From: Diploscapter coronatus
Taxonomy: Eukaryota; Nematoda; Chromadorea; Rhabditida; Rhabditidae
Reading direction: 5' to 3'
DNA length: 64,000 nt
Assembly (NCBI GenBank): GCA_964036155.1
Contig: OZ038423.1
Location: forward strand, 69,951,249 to 70,015,248
Shown here: positions 1-11,662 of the stretch, piece after piece
Layout of the letters: every line of letters starts with the position of its first letter
How positions within the stretch are numbered: position 1 is the first letter of the stretch
Made by a program: the position numbers and the translations under genes
The notes under the pieces: model-generated
The model's input: the letters and a program-made list of their open reading frames with translations, nothing else
What the model was told of the DNA's origin: nothing
Database searches by the model: none

Positions 1-2220
1 CGGAAGGTCCGCATCTGGTAGTTCCGGAAAATTCTATTTTTGTTATTCGGCATGGCAAAAATTCAAATTTGATATCAAAATGCTCGCAGAGACCAGCTGA
101 ACACGATTATGAAAAGACCTCGTCGAAATGGCACTGAATAAGGAAGTTATGATAAACATAGTGAAACATATGGAAAATGTCATATTGACTTTTCGCTTCT
201 TTTAATTTTTAATTTTTTAAAAGTGCCAGATTCCGTGAGTTATTTATACTGAGAAGTAGCCCAAGTCTTCTAGTTTCTGGAACACTTGACCGTTTTCCTA
301 TCGACTGCCCGCTAGCGAAGAAATTCCACTTCTTCGAAGGGTTGTCATTACTCATTTTTGCCTAGTTTGTTTTCAAAAATTCATAACTTCCATAATTCTA
401 AACTAAATTCGATAATTCTTTTTTTATTGAACAGCATTTAATCCATAGATTATTAGGCAATAAAATAAGAATTTTTTTAAATATCGATTTCGGCAGAAAT
501 GCACACTTTTCGCGTCTTGATTATGTACTATTTGACTCGTACTGCGTTTACGCGTAAATGACGTTGGAAAAATTCGTCCTTCCAGTATGTTGTGTAGATG
601 GACGCAATGAACAACTTTTATCATTGGGCAACTCCAGAATCATTACCGTATTAGCTCTAGAATTTTTTGAAATGCAATGGCCAAATTCAGCACTATGCCT
701 TTATAATACAAATTTTCAAAAATTCATATCTCCCTGTGTGTGCACATTCTCGAAGAAGTTCTGTAACAAAAGTTGATCAACTTGAAGAGCTCTACAAGAT
801 TTCATGGAAAACTCCGATGTTAACTCACATTACCCTTGTAAGCACAGTACGGGTATATAGGGTAACTTCGAATAACTTTTTCCCACCAAGAATATTATCC
901 TAAAATTTTATATTTATTTTTACATTATCCTCCTGCTCAAGATCTACAAAATAAAAAAAAGAATCATTCAATTTGGTCCAGAAATAAGAAAGTTATGGCG
1001 AGAATAGTAAAATATAGAAAATATCATATCTATTTTTCGCTTTTTAAAATTTTTAATGTTTTAAAAGTGCCAGATTCCGCGAGTTATTTATATTGGAAAG
1101 TAGTCCAGATCTTCTAGTTTCTGGAACACTTTACCGTTCTCCTACAAACCTCCCGCTAACGAAGAAATGCCACTTCTTCGAAGAGTTGTCATGGCTCATT
1201 TTGCCTAAGTTTGATTTAAAAATTCATAACTTCCATAATTCTAAACCAAATTTGATAATTCTTTTTTTGTTTGATTACTATGGATATCTAGTTTATTAGA
1301 CACCAAAAAAACATTTTTTTTAAATATCAATTTCTGCAGAACTGCGCACTTTTCGCGTCTTGATTGAGGACTTTTCGATCCGTACTGTCTTTACACGTAA
1401 ATGACGTTGGAAAAATTTGCCCTTCCAGTATGTTGTGTAGAATGACATGGTAAACAACTTGGTTCCAGGACTGATCTCGGATTCACATTCATATGAGCTC
1501 TAGAATTTTTTGAAGTATGACGGCCAAATTCAGCATAATGCTTTTTTAGTGGAGTTTTTCAAAAATTCATATCTCTCTATGTACCCGACAATTTTTTGTA
1601 ATTATTTTTTTATTTTGTAGATCTTGAGTAGGAGAATAAACTAAAAACATAAATAAAATTTTTGGGGATTATTTTTGTAGGGAAAAAGTTACTCGAAGTT
1701 AGCCTATATACTCGTACTATCTTTACGCGTAAATGGCGTTGGAAAAAATTTATCCTCTTAGTATGTTGTGTAGATGGACATGGTGATTAACTTTCGTTCC
1801 GGAACTTATTATAAAATGTGCACACACAGGGAGATATGAATTTTTGAAAACAAACTAGGCAAAAATGAGTAATGACAACCCTTCGAAGAAGTGGAATTTC
1901 TTCGCTAGCGGGCAGTCGATAGGAAAACGGTCAAGTGTTCCAGAAACTAGAAGACTTGGGCTACTTCTCAGTATAAATAACTCACGGAATCTGGCACTTT
2001 TAAAAAATTAAAAATTAAAAAAAGGGAAAAAATCAATATAACATTTTTTACATGTTTCACTACTTGCATCGTAACTTCCTTATTCGGTGTCATTTCGACG
2101 AGATCTTTTCAGAATCGTGCTCAGCTAGTCTCTACGAGCATTTTGATACCAAAATTGAATTTTTTACATGCTGACTAACGAAAATAGAATTTTTAAAAGC
2201 TATTGGATGCGGACCTTCCG
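1..2220. repeat. Fold-back element with long terminal inverted repeats
   Basis: Bases 1-15 (cggaaggtccgcatc) return as the reverse complement at 2206-2220. The arms stay alignable inward for about 390 bases: roughly 1-390 against 1830-2220, with a few percent differences. The interior is also repetitive. The segment near 225-400 recurs directly near 1066-1240, and a word containing 'atgacgttggaaaaatt' occurs near 558, 1400 and, diverged, 1733. No transposase-like frame is visible, so this looks like a non-autonomous fold-back or MITE-like DNA element. It lies in an intron upstream of the first visible sti-1 exon. The left end coincides with the window edge, so its true boundary and any target duplication cannot be seen. 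Confidence 0.8.
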
Positions 2221-2445
2221 GAACAGGCGGAACAAGTGGTCGGATCGGGTTTTAACCGTCATATTCGTAATCAGCGTAGCCGAAAACCCCCGGGTACCAA
2301 ATATCAGCTCGAATATTGAGGGTCAACTTCTTGGGTACCACCCCCCTTTATAAAAAACTCGATTTTTACGAAGAACGTGTCATATACTATTTCGCTTGGT
2401 CGTGAAAAATCAAAATGGCTACCAAATGTTTATTCTTTCTTTCAG

Positions 2446-3514
2446 GAACTCGTGAAAAAAGTCAAGGAGCTGGAAAAGGAACTGAAAGACCAGGAAGCCA
2501 AGGCCTACGTCAATCCAGAACTGGCGCAGAAAGAGAAGGAACAGGGCAACGAATTCTTCAAGAAGGGAGACTTCCCCAATGCAATGAGGCACTACAACGA
2601 GGCTGTCAGGAGAGACCCCGACAATGCTGTTCTCTACTCCAACCGGTATAATGAACGTTTTCCTGTATTTGTTAACGGATAGGAAAATTAAGGAGTGTAG
2701 AAACTGGAGAGAAATAAGAAAGCGGTTGAAAAATACAGGAGGATATGATAAACGATTGTATCGCATCTTCTAATTTATCTCCGACTTCTAAACAACGATT
2801 ATTCTGATTTCAGGGCCGCCTGCTTCATGAAGCTGATGGAGTTCCAGAGGGCTTTGGAGGACTGCGATGCCTGCATCAAGAGGGATCCCAAATTCAGTTA
2901 GTTCGTTGAAAACTCCACAGAAAATGTATTCTTGAAGATTTCACACAGTGTCAATGGAAAATATCGCAGAAAAAATCTTCAGAAGAATTTTTTCCTGAGA
3001 AAAATATTTTAGTCAAGGGCTATATTCGCAAGGGGGCCGCTCTAGCAGCTAAGAGGGAGTGGTCGCTGGCGGAGAGAGCCTATCAGGACGCGCTGCAAAT
3101 CGACCCCCAGAATGCAGAGGCCATGGAAGGACTCGTCTCTTGCAGGAAGAACAACGACGAGGACCCCAGCAAGGCCAGGGAACGGGCGCTCAACGATCCT
3201 GAAGTGCAGAGGATCTTGAGTGATCCCGGAATGAGGCTCATTCTCGAACAGATGAGCAATGTAAACAGTTTTATTATTATTTTTCTTTATTAATATTCAT
3301 CAAATTTTCTAGAAAATAGTACAGAAAGAAAGTGAAACATGTAATCCGACTTTTCAAAAACGTGAAATTAAACTTTAAATCTTAAAAGTTGACTCCAAAA
3401 ATGTTTAATGAACGATTCCAGGACCCCGGTGCGGTGAAAGAGCATCTCCAGAATCCGGAAATCTTCGCCAAATTGATGAAGCTGCGCGATGCGGGTGTCA
3501 TTATGATGCGCTAA
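2446..3514 (+). CDS. sti-1: STI1/Hop-like HSP70-HSP90 co-chaperone, C-terminal part
   Basis: Exons 2446-2645, 2814-2896, 3013-3260 and 3422-3514 join in phase and encode about 207 residues. They match the C-terminal half of nematode STI-1, a cytosolic TPR adaptor that hands clients between HSP70 and HSP90. Visible are a TPR block (KEKEQGNEFFKKGDFPNAM, then the A..LYSNRAA repeat and VKGYIRKGAAL-type repeat) and the C-terminal DP-rich domain with DPGMRLILEQMSNDPGAV. The protein ends in GVIMMR, very like the C. elegans terminus. The first exon starts in phase 0 after tttctttcag, so the N-terminal TPR exons lie upstream of the window, beyond the inverted-repeat element. The family assignment is firm; the symbol is by similarity to C. 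elegans. Confidence 0.93.
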
Positions 3515-4098
3515 TTTTCACTACTAGATTTGGTTTTAATTTCTCCTCCAAAAATCTCATCTCATTTCTCCTTCATTCGCTATGTGTGAATTGAGAAAAC
3601 CTCAAATTCCATTGATTTAGTGATTTTTTTTTTCCAAATTTGACCATCACTAAACTTATGGTTGTTTTATCCGAAATTGATTGTTATGAGTTTTATAGAA
3701 TTTTTTTGCAAGAAGATAAAAACCCGGTTTTATTTTTTCAATGTAGTTTTCAAAAACGTTTACGAAGTGACGTTGAAATATTTTTGCAACTTTTTTTCTT
3801 CCTAATTGCTAACTCAGCATAACAAATAACATAGATAGGAATTAATTCCCCGGCCTCCATATTTTTATCTTTTTCTTTTTCACGCTCTCAGCTTTTTGCA
3901 CTCTCTCACTCGCTTTTTCTAGCGGCAAACATTCGGTTTGGCTGCAAAGTATTTCGCAATCAATACCATTTTTCTGAAATGGTCGATTTTTTCACAATAT
4001 TGAGAATTCTGTCATTTGATAACGTTTTGAAGTTTCAGATATTTTATCCTGTCAATCAGAAATTTGATTTCCGCTGAAAATCCGTGAAAACCATAGCG
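3515..4098. other. Intergenic: sti-1 3' end and galectin promoter
   Basis: AT-rich sequence between two genes on the same strand. It holds the sti-1 3' UTR and the galectin upstream region. A short CT-rich patch (ctctctcactcgctttttc) lies near 3900. No coding exon is supported. Confidence 0.6.
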
Positions 4099-7000
4099 AT
4101 GGCTTCAGCTCCATTTCAAAATGCCGAAGAAGAATCAATCATCCGATGTCCGGTAAGCCCCTCAAAAAGATATTTTTAAAAAATGGCTAGTTTGATTTTC
4201 TTTAAAAGTCGATAATATCGATTTTCGAGCTGTGACTCATTCATTGTCAGCCAGCCAGAGCACAGACCATATTTGAAAAGAGGGAAGGAAAAGGAATTGT
4301 TACTACTGGTTTGTGCAGAGAAAAAAAAACGGAAAATAGAAAAAAGACTGTTTGCCGTGCACTTTGCCTGTCACCTCCACTTGAAACATGAAATTGATCA
4401 CCATTTTTGGAAAATTTTAACATTTTTGACATGCTTCCAAAAACGCTGCTCCAATTAAGTCGTTCGATGATTTGCTAGAGAAAATTAACGCGATTTCCTC
4501 TATTCGAGACAATGAAAGCGAAAGGCTAAAAGACGAGGGATTTATAAAATCCCTGCGTGCGCCTTGTTAAAATTGAGTGATTTCCTTCTTTCTCCTTTTA
4601 TGCAGCAAGAGGAGAGAGAGAGAGAGGGAGAAGGGATATTGTGTATGTTTAGCACTCACCTTTTCTTCTTTCATCTTTTTTCTCGGCTTTAAAACTACGT
4701 GTGCAATAAAAATGCCTGTATTTGTCATGTTTCATCCTCCTTTCTCTCTTTTCACAAATTGCCAAAAGAGTCCTCGTTCATAGTGAGGGTTATTAAAGTG
4801 TGAACCTGTATTCTTTACTCTTTCCCTAAGAAATGTAAGAACGCGTTCAAGCCTGCCGAATTGCTGTAGGAAAGATGCTCGATGGGTTTGTCTCTTTCTT
4901 CCTCTCGAATTTCTGTTTATCTAAGCTTTTTTGATGTTCTTTCATATGACATTTGTTTGGAAGAATCTTCGCTCCTTTCAAATCCTCCTACATGAGTTGC
5001 TTATCTGCTGATTCAAGGCATCAAATTTTATCACCCTGGGCTTTCTACAACTGTCCTATGTATCCATACCTTCTGGATGCGCCGTTGAGCTGGATCAGGA
5101 AAAATCCGGTACTGAAAATGCAAGAATTATGAAAACTAGTCATTTTTTAAGTGTTGTTTTAAGTTAATATTCAGTACTGTCTCTTAACGTCAGAAAAACT
5201 TCTTCTCCATATATTTGTACTATTTTTAATAAGTAGCGAAAAATATATGTAAAAAAGACGATGGAGAGGGAAAAGATTTTTCTTCTGCTGTTAAGGGACA
5301 AAATAATATGATACTTATTGGGAAACTGTTTGAGGAAGTCCCTTTCGTCTCGGCGATTGTGGGTGGGATGTTCCCCGGCAGAGCCGTGGTGGTAGCCGGC
5401 CACGTGTTGCAGTCCAACAGCCAGAAGCGATTCGCCATCGACCTCTGCTGCGGACTGCTCATTTCGGGCGATCACATGGACAACAAGGCACTCCACTTCA
5501 ATCCCAGATTCGAGTCAGGGGGATTGTAAGCTATTTTTGGTCTTTTGTATTTTGTAGCTACCACCATCCTCTTTCCTGAGAAATAGTATGAAAACAAATT
5601 GGGGATAGTAAGAGGATGGTAAAACAATTATTGAAATAACGCGATGACGTGAGAACGTGTGTTATAGTTAGGGATAGGAGAGGATGAAGAAGTAGGGAGA
5701 AACAATGTAGAAAAGATAACTCACGTCATCCCGTCGTCTCTCAGTTGCCAGGTGGTAACAACAGTGGGGCTGCATTTTTTTTTAGAAAATAAAACACGAC
5801 TATTGTTAGATCTAGGCAGACCTTCAGCCAGATGAAAAATTATAAGGGAGAGGGTACACAAATAAAAAGTTTTCTATAGAAAGTTGATGCATGGGAGAGT
5901 CGCAGGAAGACTAGAAGATTTTAGCTTAAGAGGGGTACATTCGAACGATCTGACTTAATCTCTGCCTAGGTCTAATTACTGTAGCTTTTTCTTAATAACT
6001 GAAAACAAATAAAGGTTACTGTGGGTTTTCCCAGAATATTGATTTTTCCAGTTTTTCTTCCGGCGACCGACAGCTGGTGCTGAATTCGTACATCGGCAGC
6101 CAGTGGGGCGAGGAGGTCAGATTCATGAATCCCTTCGAGGAAGGCAAGCCATTCCAAGTCAGGATTCTCGTCTGCGACAAGTACTTCAAGGTGTGTAAAT
6201 TCAAACCTATGCAGAATTTCACAGCCGACTACCTGTAAAATTCACCTGACTTTTGAGCGTAGGGAGTGTAGGGAAAAGAAAAATAGCTGTTGAACTTTAC
6301 AAATTTATTTGGAAATTACGTCACTTTTCAGATCGCTGTGAACGGCAAGCACCTGTGTGACTACGAGCACAGAGTGCCTGTCGACCAAATCAAGACAATC
6401 TCGATCGGAGGCAACATTCGCGCTGACTACATCGAATTCCAGCCCCCGGTAAGCCACGAATATGCTAATTTCTATGTTCCCCCCTAACAACTGCCACCCG
6501 CTTCCTTGCTGTAGGGAAATTAACACAATTGAAAGTGCTTTTTGAGTTTTGTCTGTTTTAAGAAAATATTTGAAGATTATTTTCTAGGTTGAAAACCCCC
6601 AAGATGCAGAATAAAATCGTGGAGTTTCGTCGAAAACCCTGCTCATTTCTTCAAGAAAATCCCTAAAATTTGCTTGAATTCGCTAGAAGTATTCCTCGAG
6701 ACCCTCTAAAAGAAAGCATTCGTCAAAATATTTGATTCGTTCGTTTTGTGATAATCGGTGAGATGAATCTAATCCTCGATGAAATCGGCCTAATTAGCTA
6801 TTTTCGCTATTCAAAATTCAACATGATCTCATACAAAATTACTAACCAGAGAATTCTATTATTTCGAATGAAAATAAACGTTTATTTTCTGAAACATGTG
6901 TTCTTGTAGATGCAAGGAAGTGTGGTGGCAAAGTTAGTTGAAAGTGTGAATTTTCGATGTTTAAAAATTTCAGATTGCCAAGGACGGCAATGTTCAGAAT

Positions 7001-7900
7001 GGAGGCAGCATTCCCAGACCGCTCAATGAAGTCACCAGAATTGACAAACCGGTGAGAAGCATAGAAGAAAAAGGATCAAACAAGTTGGGCAAGTACCCTC
7101 GGAGCGAAATATTATTTTGAAGGGATTTTTAATGGATATTTCTTCAAAAAGTGGCTACTTTTGGAGCTTACCTCGTCATTGTTTTTTTTTTCTAATTTCC
7201 AGACGATCCCCTTCTCGCTGGCCATCCCGATTGGTGGATTCGTCTCCCCACACCTTATGCAGTTCACCCTGACTCCATTCATTTCCGGGGAGCGATTTGT
7301 CATCGACTTGTACAGTGTCGCTGAGTCCGCATTTCACTTTAGGATCGATATGCCTAAAGATAAGCAGAAGGTCTGAAAAATCAGAAATGTTATTTTAAAA
7401 ATTATTTAGATGAACTAAACCGTAATTCGAAATTATGAATAAGAACTATAAAAACAAACAAAAAAAAACTAGAATTACGATATTCGAATTGAACACGCTT
7501 TGCAGCCCGCGGTAGTGAGAAACAGCACTCGAAATGGCGTGTGGCAAAAGGAGGAGAGGGACATCGGAGAATTCCCCTTCCACAAGGGCATCACGCACGA
7601 CATCACACTCATCGCCTATGCAAAGAGTGTCGCTGTGGATGTGGACGGAATGCCTTTCGTCAAATTCGTCTACAGGGTAGGGATTTGATTAAAAAATCGC
7701 TCAAATGATAGATAATTTAATAAGCAATGGAGTAGATTTTTAGACCTGGAAGAAGATCTGCTCTATTGACAAAATTTAGCATTTGAGAAGGTTTCAAAAT
7801 TGAACAAAAATGAATCTTCCAGGGAGACGACCCTTCGAGAATCGACCGAGTGACGGTAAAAGGCGACTGCGTCCTGCAGCGATTCATTCACAGAGGATGA
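4099..7900 (+). CDS. Tandem-repeat galectin (two carbohydrate-recognition domains)
   Basis: Eight phase-consistent exons (4099-4152, 5335-5525, 6052-6190, 6332-6448, 6974-7051, 7203-7370, 7506-7676, 7823-7900) encode 331 residues. The product is a beta-galactoside-binding lectin with two galectin folds, usually secreted without a signal peptide or cytosolic. CRD1 (about residues 20-160) has VPFVSAI, the carbohydrate motif HFNPRF at about 72-77 and WGEEVR. CRD2 (about 180-331) has IPFSLAIPIGG, FHFRIDMP and WQKEERD. CRD2 therefore keeps the W/EER residues but lacks the Asn-Pro of HFNPR, so its sugar preference may differ or be lost. Exon 2 uses an unusual tttgag acceptor, chosen because it gives a VPFVSAI start and fits the phase. 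It belongs to the nematode lec family; the exact orthologue is not assigned. Confidence 0.9.
4153..5334 (+). other. Galectin intron 1 (1182 nt)
   Basis: Long first intron with donor ccg|gtaagc and acceptor tttgag|gaa. Purine-rich runs occur at 4600-4630 (gagagagagagag). I see no second gene and no convincing internal exon. A short open stretch near 5010-5095 has no homology I recognise. Confidence 0.55.
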
Positions 7901-8036
7901 AGGATTGCTGCATCTTCGTTTACTGCAATCCCCTATCCTCTACTTATTTCCTGTGTAAATCACTCCAAATATACTGGTCCGTTTTCCAAACATATTCTCG
8001 TATTCACATTTCTATCTGCAAAGATTTTATGCTTTG

Positions 8037-8042
8037 AATAAA
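8037..8042 (+). terminator. Poly(A) signal of the galectin gene
   Basis: A consensus AATAAA lies 137 bases after the galectin stop codon. It precedes the 3' end of the convergent gld-2 gene. Confidence 0.65.
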
Positions 8043-8249
8043 CGCTTTATTATTTTGAAAAAAAAACTAGAATAGTTTAAAAGCGAATAATTAGAAATCA
8101 TTCTCTAAAACTACTAATCCCGAAATTTGCTGGCTCACAGGAACATTTAAAAAAAAACGAAAGAAATAACCGATTTTTAAAGAATTGGATAATGTCAAAA
8201 ACCTAGTGATAACCGTTTTGTTCTTATCAACTCTCTTATCAGTCAATTT

Positions 8250-11200
8250 CTACTCCACTTCATCAGTGCCCGGATTGACTCTGATGTCGTGTAGAGTGAA
8301 GTTGGGGTGTTTCAAGGCCAGGGCCGTCTGTCTGAAGGCTTCCCGAATGGGCTCGATGTGCCTCACGCATCTGGAAATTAGATTATGAGCGATAAAAACG
8401 ATAAGATATTCTTATCACCTGGCCGTGTTCTGAAAGTCGTACGGCTCCTCGATGAAAATGCAGTAGCGCTGTTGGTTCTGGGCCAATTCACTCCTACAAG
8501 AATGATAAGTTCTTATCAATTTTATCAGAAACTCTTCCCGACTTGTGAAAGACTCGGCCCGCCCTGATGGAGATGGCCAGGGAATCGAAGTCGAAAGTGG
8601 CGTAGTACTCGAAGAAGCCCACCAGCAGCTCGCCCACAGTCGCTGTGTTCGGAGGTCTTTCTGAAAAAATCAACAATGTTTCAAAAATTTAATTCATTAC
8701 CCCTGTAAAATTCACCATTTTTTCTTTCTCCCCACATTTTCTAGCCTTAAAGTAGCCAATTTTGCAAATTGGTAAACTGGCGCATTATACAGGTGGTCGA
8801 ATGAAGAATTACGTGGCAAATCCTCTCTTATGTCCGCGTTCATGAGGAGCGTGTCCAGATTGACGAACTGCGCAAAGCGATGCGGGAAGAGATACTGCAG
8901 ATTGGGCAGAACTGCAGGCTTCACTCCACACATCAGGTAGTGCAGAAGCAGCATGATCAGCGAGTAACTGAAAACATCGATAAATAGATATTTTTATTTA
9001 AAAAAAAAAAAACCTATTGAAAGTGCCGTTCATGGAGTCGTTTATTCCATTCGTGATCGCCCAGTGTTTGATAAGCAGCGCGAGGGCTGGGAAACGGGGG
9101 TCGAGTCTGAAATTTTTTATTTAAAAATCTTTAAAACTTTCTATTCAAATCTCATAATCTTTAAAGTTTCTATAGAAATCCTAACATCCTTCGAAATCTG
9201 ATATTGAAATCTAGAACAGATTTGTAAATTTTCAAACTCGTAGATGCTAGCATTATCGAAATAGTATGTTTTTTTTTCGAGAGACAAAAAGAAGACATGC
9301 TCCTTTTCTCTCTCTCGATAAAATACATGATCTCGTTTATGCGAATAATCGCGGGTTTGAAAATTTCCAACTTTGATCTAGAAATCTTGATTTTTCCTGT
9401 AGAAAACGCGGTACTCAGCATTCAAATTGCGAATAGATGTAAGCGAACGCGGATCGGCAGTCCGAACGCTGAATAATGACTCACTCCGCATAGTATCTGA
9501 GCAGATGGCTGTTGTAGATGCCCGGGATGTTGTTGACGTTGATGTCCAATTCGAGGTGCATCGGGTGGTTCAGCTCCATCTTGATGATGGGAACCTTGGC
9601 CTTGATGACGTTCATCTTCGCGATGCCCAGTCCACTGTCCTTTTGATTCCGAAGCATCGCGTTCACTTTGTGCAGCGTTTTCACCGCCACTCTGCAGAAA
9701 AGAATTACTGTAATTCGAGTACTGGGTTTAGTCATCTATCTATTTATTAATTCAGCAGTCAGTTTTTAAATTTCGCCAGTTTTTTCTTATTTTCACTAGA
9801 ACTGATAAATTTTAAAAAAGGCAGTCGTGGTGAATTGGTGAAAATTATACAGGGAGCTGAAACTTCGAATAAACTATTGAGTTGTTCATTTTTCTTCGAA
9901 GGTGGATATAATACTCAAATTTGTATTATGTGGTTTCTCGAAGTTCGACTTGAGCCGGATGACTATTTTTCCGTACCGTTTGCAAGTGTCGTAGTTGAGT
10001 TTGGCGAACTGCGGGGTGCCATCCGGGTTGAGTCCAGGTAAAGCCATCGGCAGCGTCAGGCATAGGTCCATGTCCGAATTGTAGCTGCCACAGCCGTTCA
10101 CTGTCGAGCCGACTGCAAACAGACGGGCATCTGGGCGTCTAAGAATCTGAAAGTAAATACAAATTTGTAGTTTTCCGGAAGATAAGTTGATTTTTGGAAA
10201 ATTCGTCAGTTTTCTTTTCCTCGTTTTCCCTATCTCTAAACTCGGATAAATTTCATATGCATATTAGTGCTGGTGAGCTTTGCGCAAAAGCCTAAAGAGA
10301 ATCAAACCTTTCTAATAGCCATCTCCAATTTTCCGCAGATGGACTGTTTGTGTTGCAGGACATCGACCGACTGCTTGTTTGTGTTGTAGTGTCGCCAAAT
10401 GTCGCAATCCAATCTCTGGAATTATTGTTTTTTCGTTTAACTTGGAACTGACCTTAACAATGTTTCTTCAATATATTTATGCATCGCAACATTTTAATTC
10501 CGAAGTTGAATTGCCTTATGAATCTGATACCTGGAAAGCAGGTTCGGCAGTCATTCGAAAGGCCTTGACCCTGTCGAAAATGCCGAGCAGAGCCGTGTTT
10601 GCGATCACCCCCAAAGAGGTCCTCTCGTAGTCCAGAGGCAGTTCCACTTCTCTCGCCCATAATTCCACCTGCGTGCGGCTTGTTCCTGAAAAAGTTCAAT
10701 TTATTGGGCTTGCTGTAAGTGCACCAGGATGCACGCAGACCTAGTTGTACTCTTCATTATCTCCGAGATGAACCTGCGCAAAGAAAGGGGGAAGGGGTAT
10801 TCGCGAGCCTTGACTATGTGCCTGCCCATTTTTGCTTTGCTCCCTCTTACTTTCCTTTAGTCTCGATGCGTGCGTCTCGCAGGTTATAGACGCAGAGTCC
10901 ATACGAAAGGATAATCTCGAAGACAATGGAGAGTAAAATACACTAACTTTTATAAATTGAACCTTTAGGAATTTTATCCCCAAGCATACTTTTGCAAAAT
11001 GCTATTTATTCTGATTTTCTAGGGAAACCAGCTTTTCATACTTATCATTCATCCTTTTCTGGGAAATATAAAAAATGAGCGAATTACACAAAAAAAAATC
11101 GGGAAAAACTGACCGATGATATGGACAAAGTTCTCCTCGTTACTGGTGCTAGCCCTCGGGTCGCTGAATTGAGGAGCTTCGTCACCGGAATCGTCCAGCA

Positions 11201-11662
11201 CGATACACTCCTGCTGTTGTTGCTGTTGCTCAAGCTTGGTCTGCTTCATTTCCTGCTTCTTTTTCTTCTTTTCCTAAAATTCTCGATTTTTCAGATATTC
11301 GATCATCCAATCAACAGTATTTTCTTCCAATAAAAATTATAATAATTCGTCTTTCAATTCTGTTTCTTATCCTGGATTGTGAAATTAAGGAATCCTAATT
11401 TTACATTTTCCGCTAAAAATATCGAATGGCTCGATTTTTATCAGGTATTTCCTACCAATCTGCGTCTCTTGGCCGGTTTCGGTCCATTTCCTCCATTCAA
11501 AGAATTTCCCGGATTTGGTGCGTTTCGATTGGGAGCCGGAATCCCATTTGCAATGACCATTCCATTGGACATTGTCGGCATTGGCATCTGTTCTGACTGT
11601 CCTTGATGCTGCTGCTGCTGCATCAAAGCGGCTATCCTCTTGCGGTTCTTCTTCTTGCTCAT
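8250..11662 (-). CDS. gld-2: GLD-2-type cytoplasmic poly(A) polymerase
   Basis: Eleven phase-consistent exons on the minus strand (11662-11456, 11273-11114, 10685-10531, 10415-10308, 10146-9977, 9691-9485, 9106-9014, 8967-8813, 8660-8543, 8493-8419, 8370-8250) encode 522 residues. The enzyme adds adenosines to mRNA 3' ends; in C. elegans GLD-2 works with RNA-binding partners in the germline. The nucleotidyltransferase core shows FAVGSTVNGCG, the catalytic pair SDMDLCL, and the third acidic motif LELDINVNN. The central domain has SYSLIMLLLHYL and the C-terminal part FIEEPYDFQNTAR, all close to metazoan GLD2. The N-terminus is Lys-, Gln- and Asn-rich (residues 1-120), including MQQQQHQG. The start follows an acceptor (tttcag|ccaaaATG), consistent with trans-splicing. 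A possible in-phase upstream exon (12083-12023) would extend it by about 22 residues. Confidence 0.93.
9412..9475. repeat. Short palindromic repeat, 64 nt
   Basis: Lies in a gld-2 intron. It begins tactcagcattcaaattgcg and ends gaacgctgaata, so the ends are imperfect inverted copies of TCAGCRTTC. The same ends occur in the longer element at 20667-20872 inside a pptr-1 intron, suggesting one small inverted-repeat family. Confidence 0.45.
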
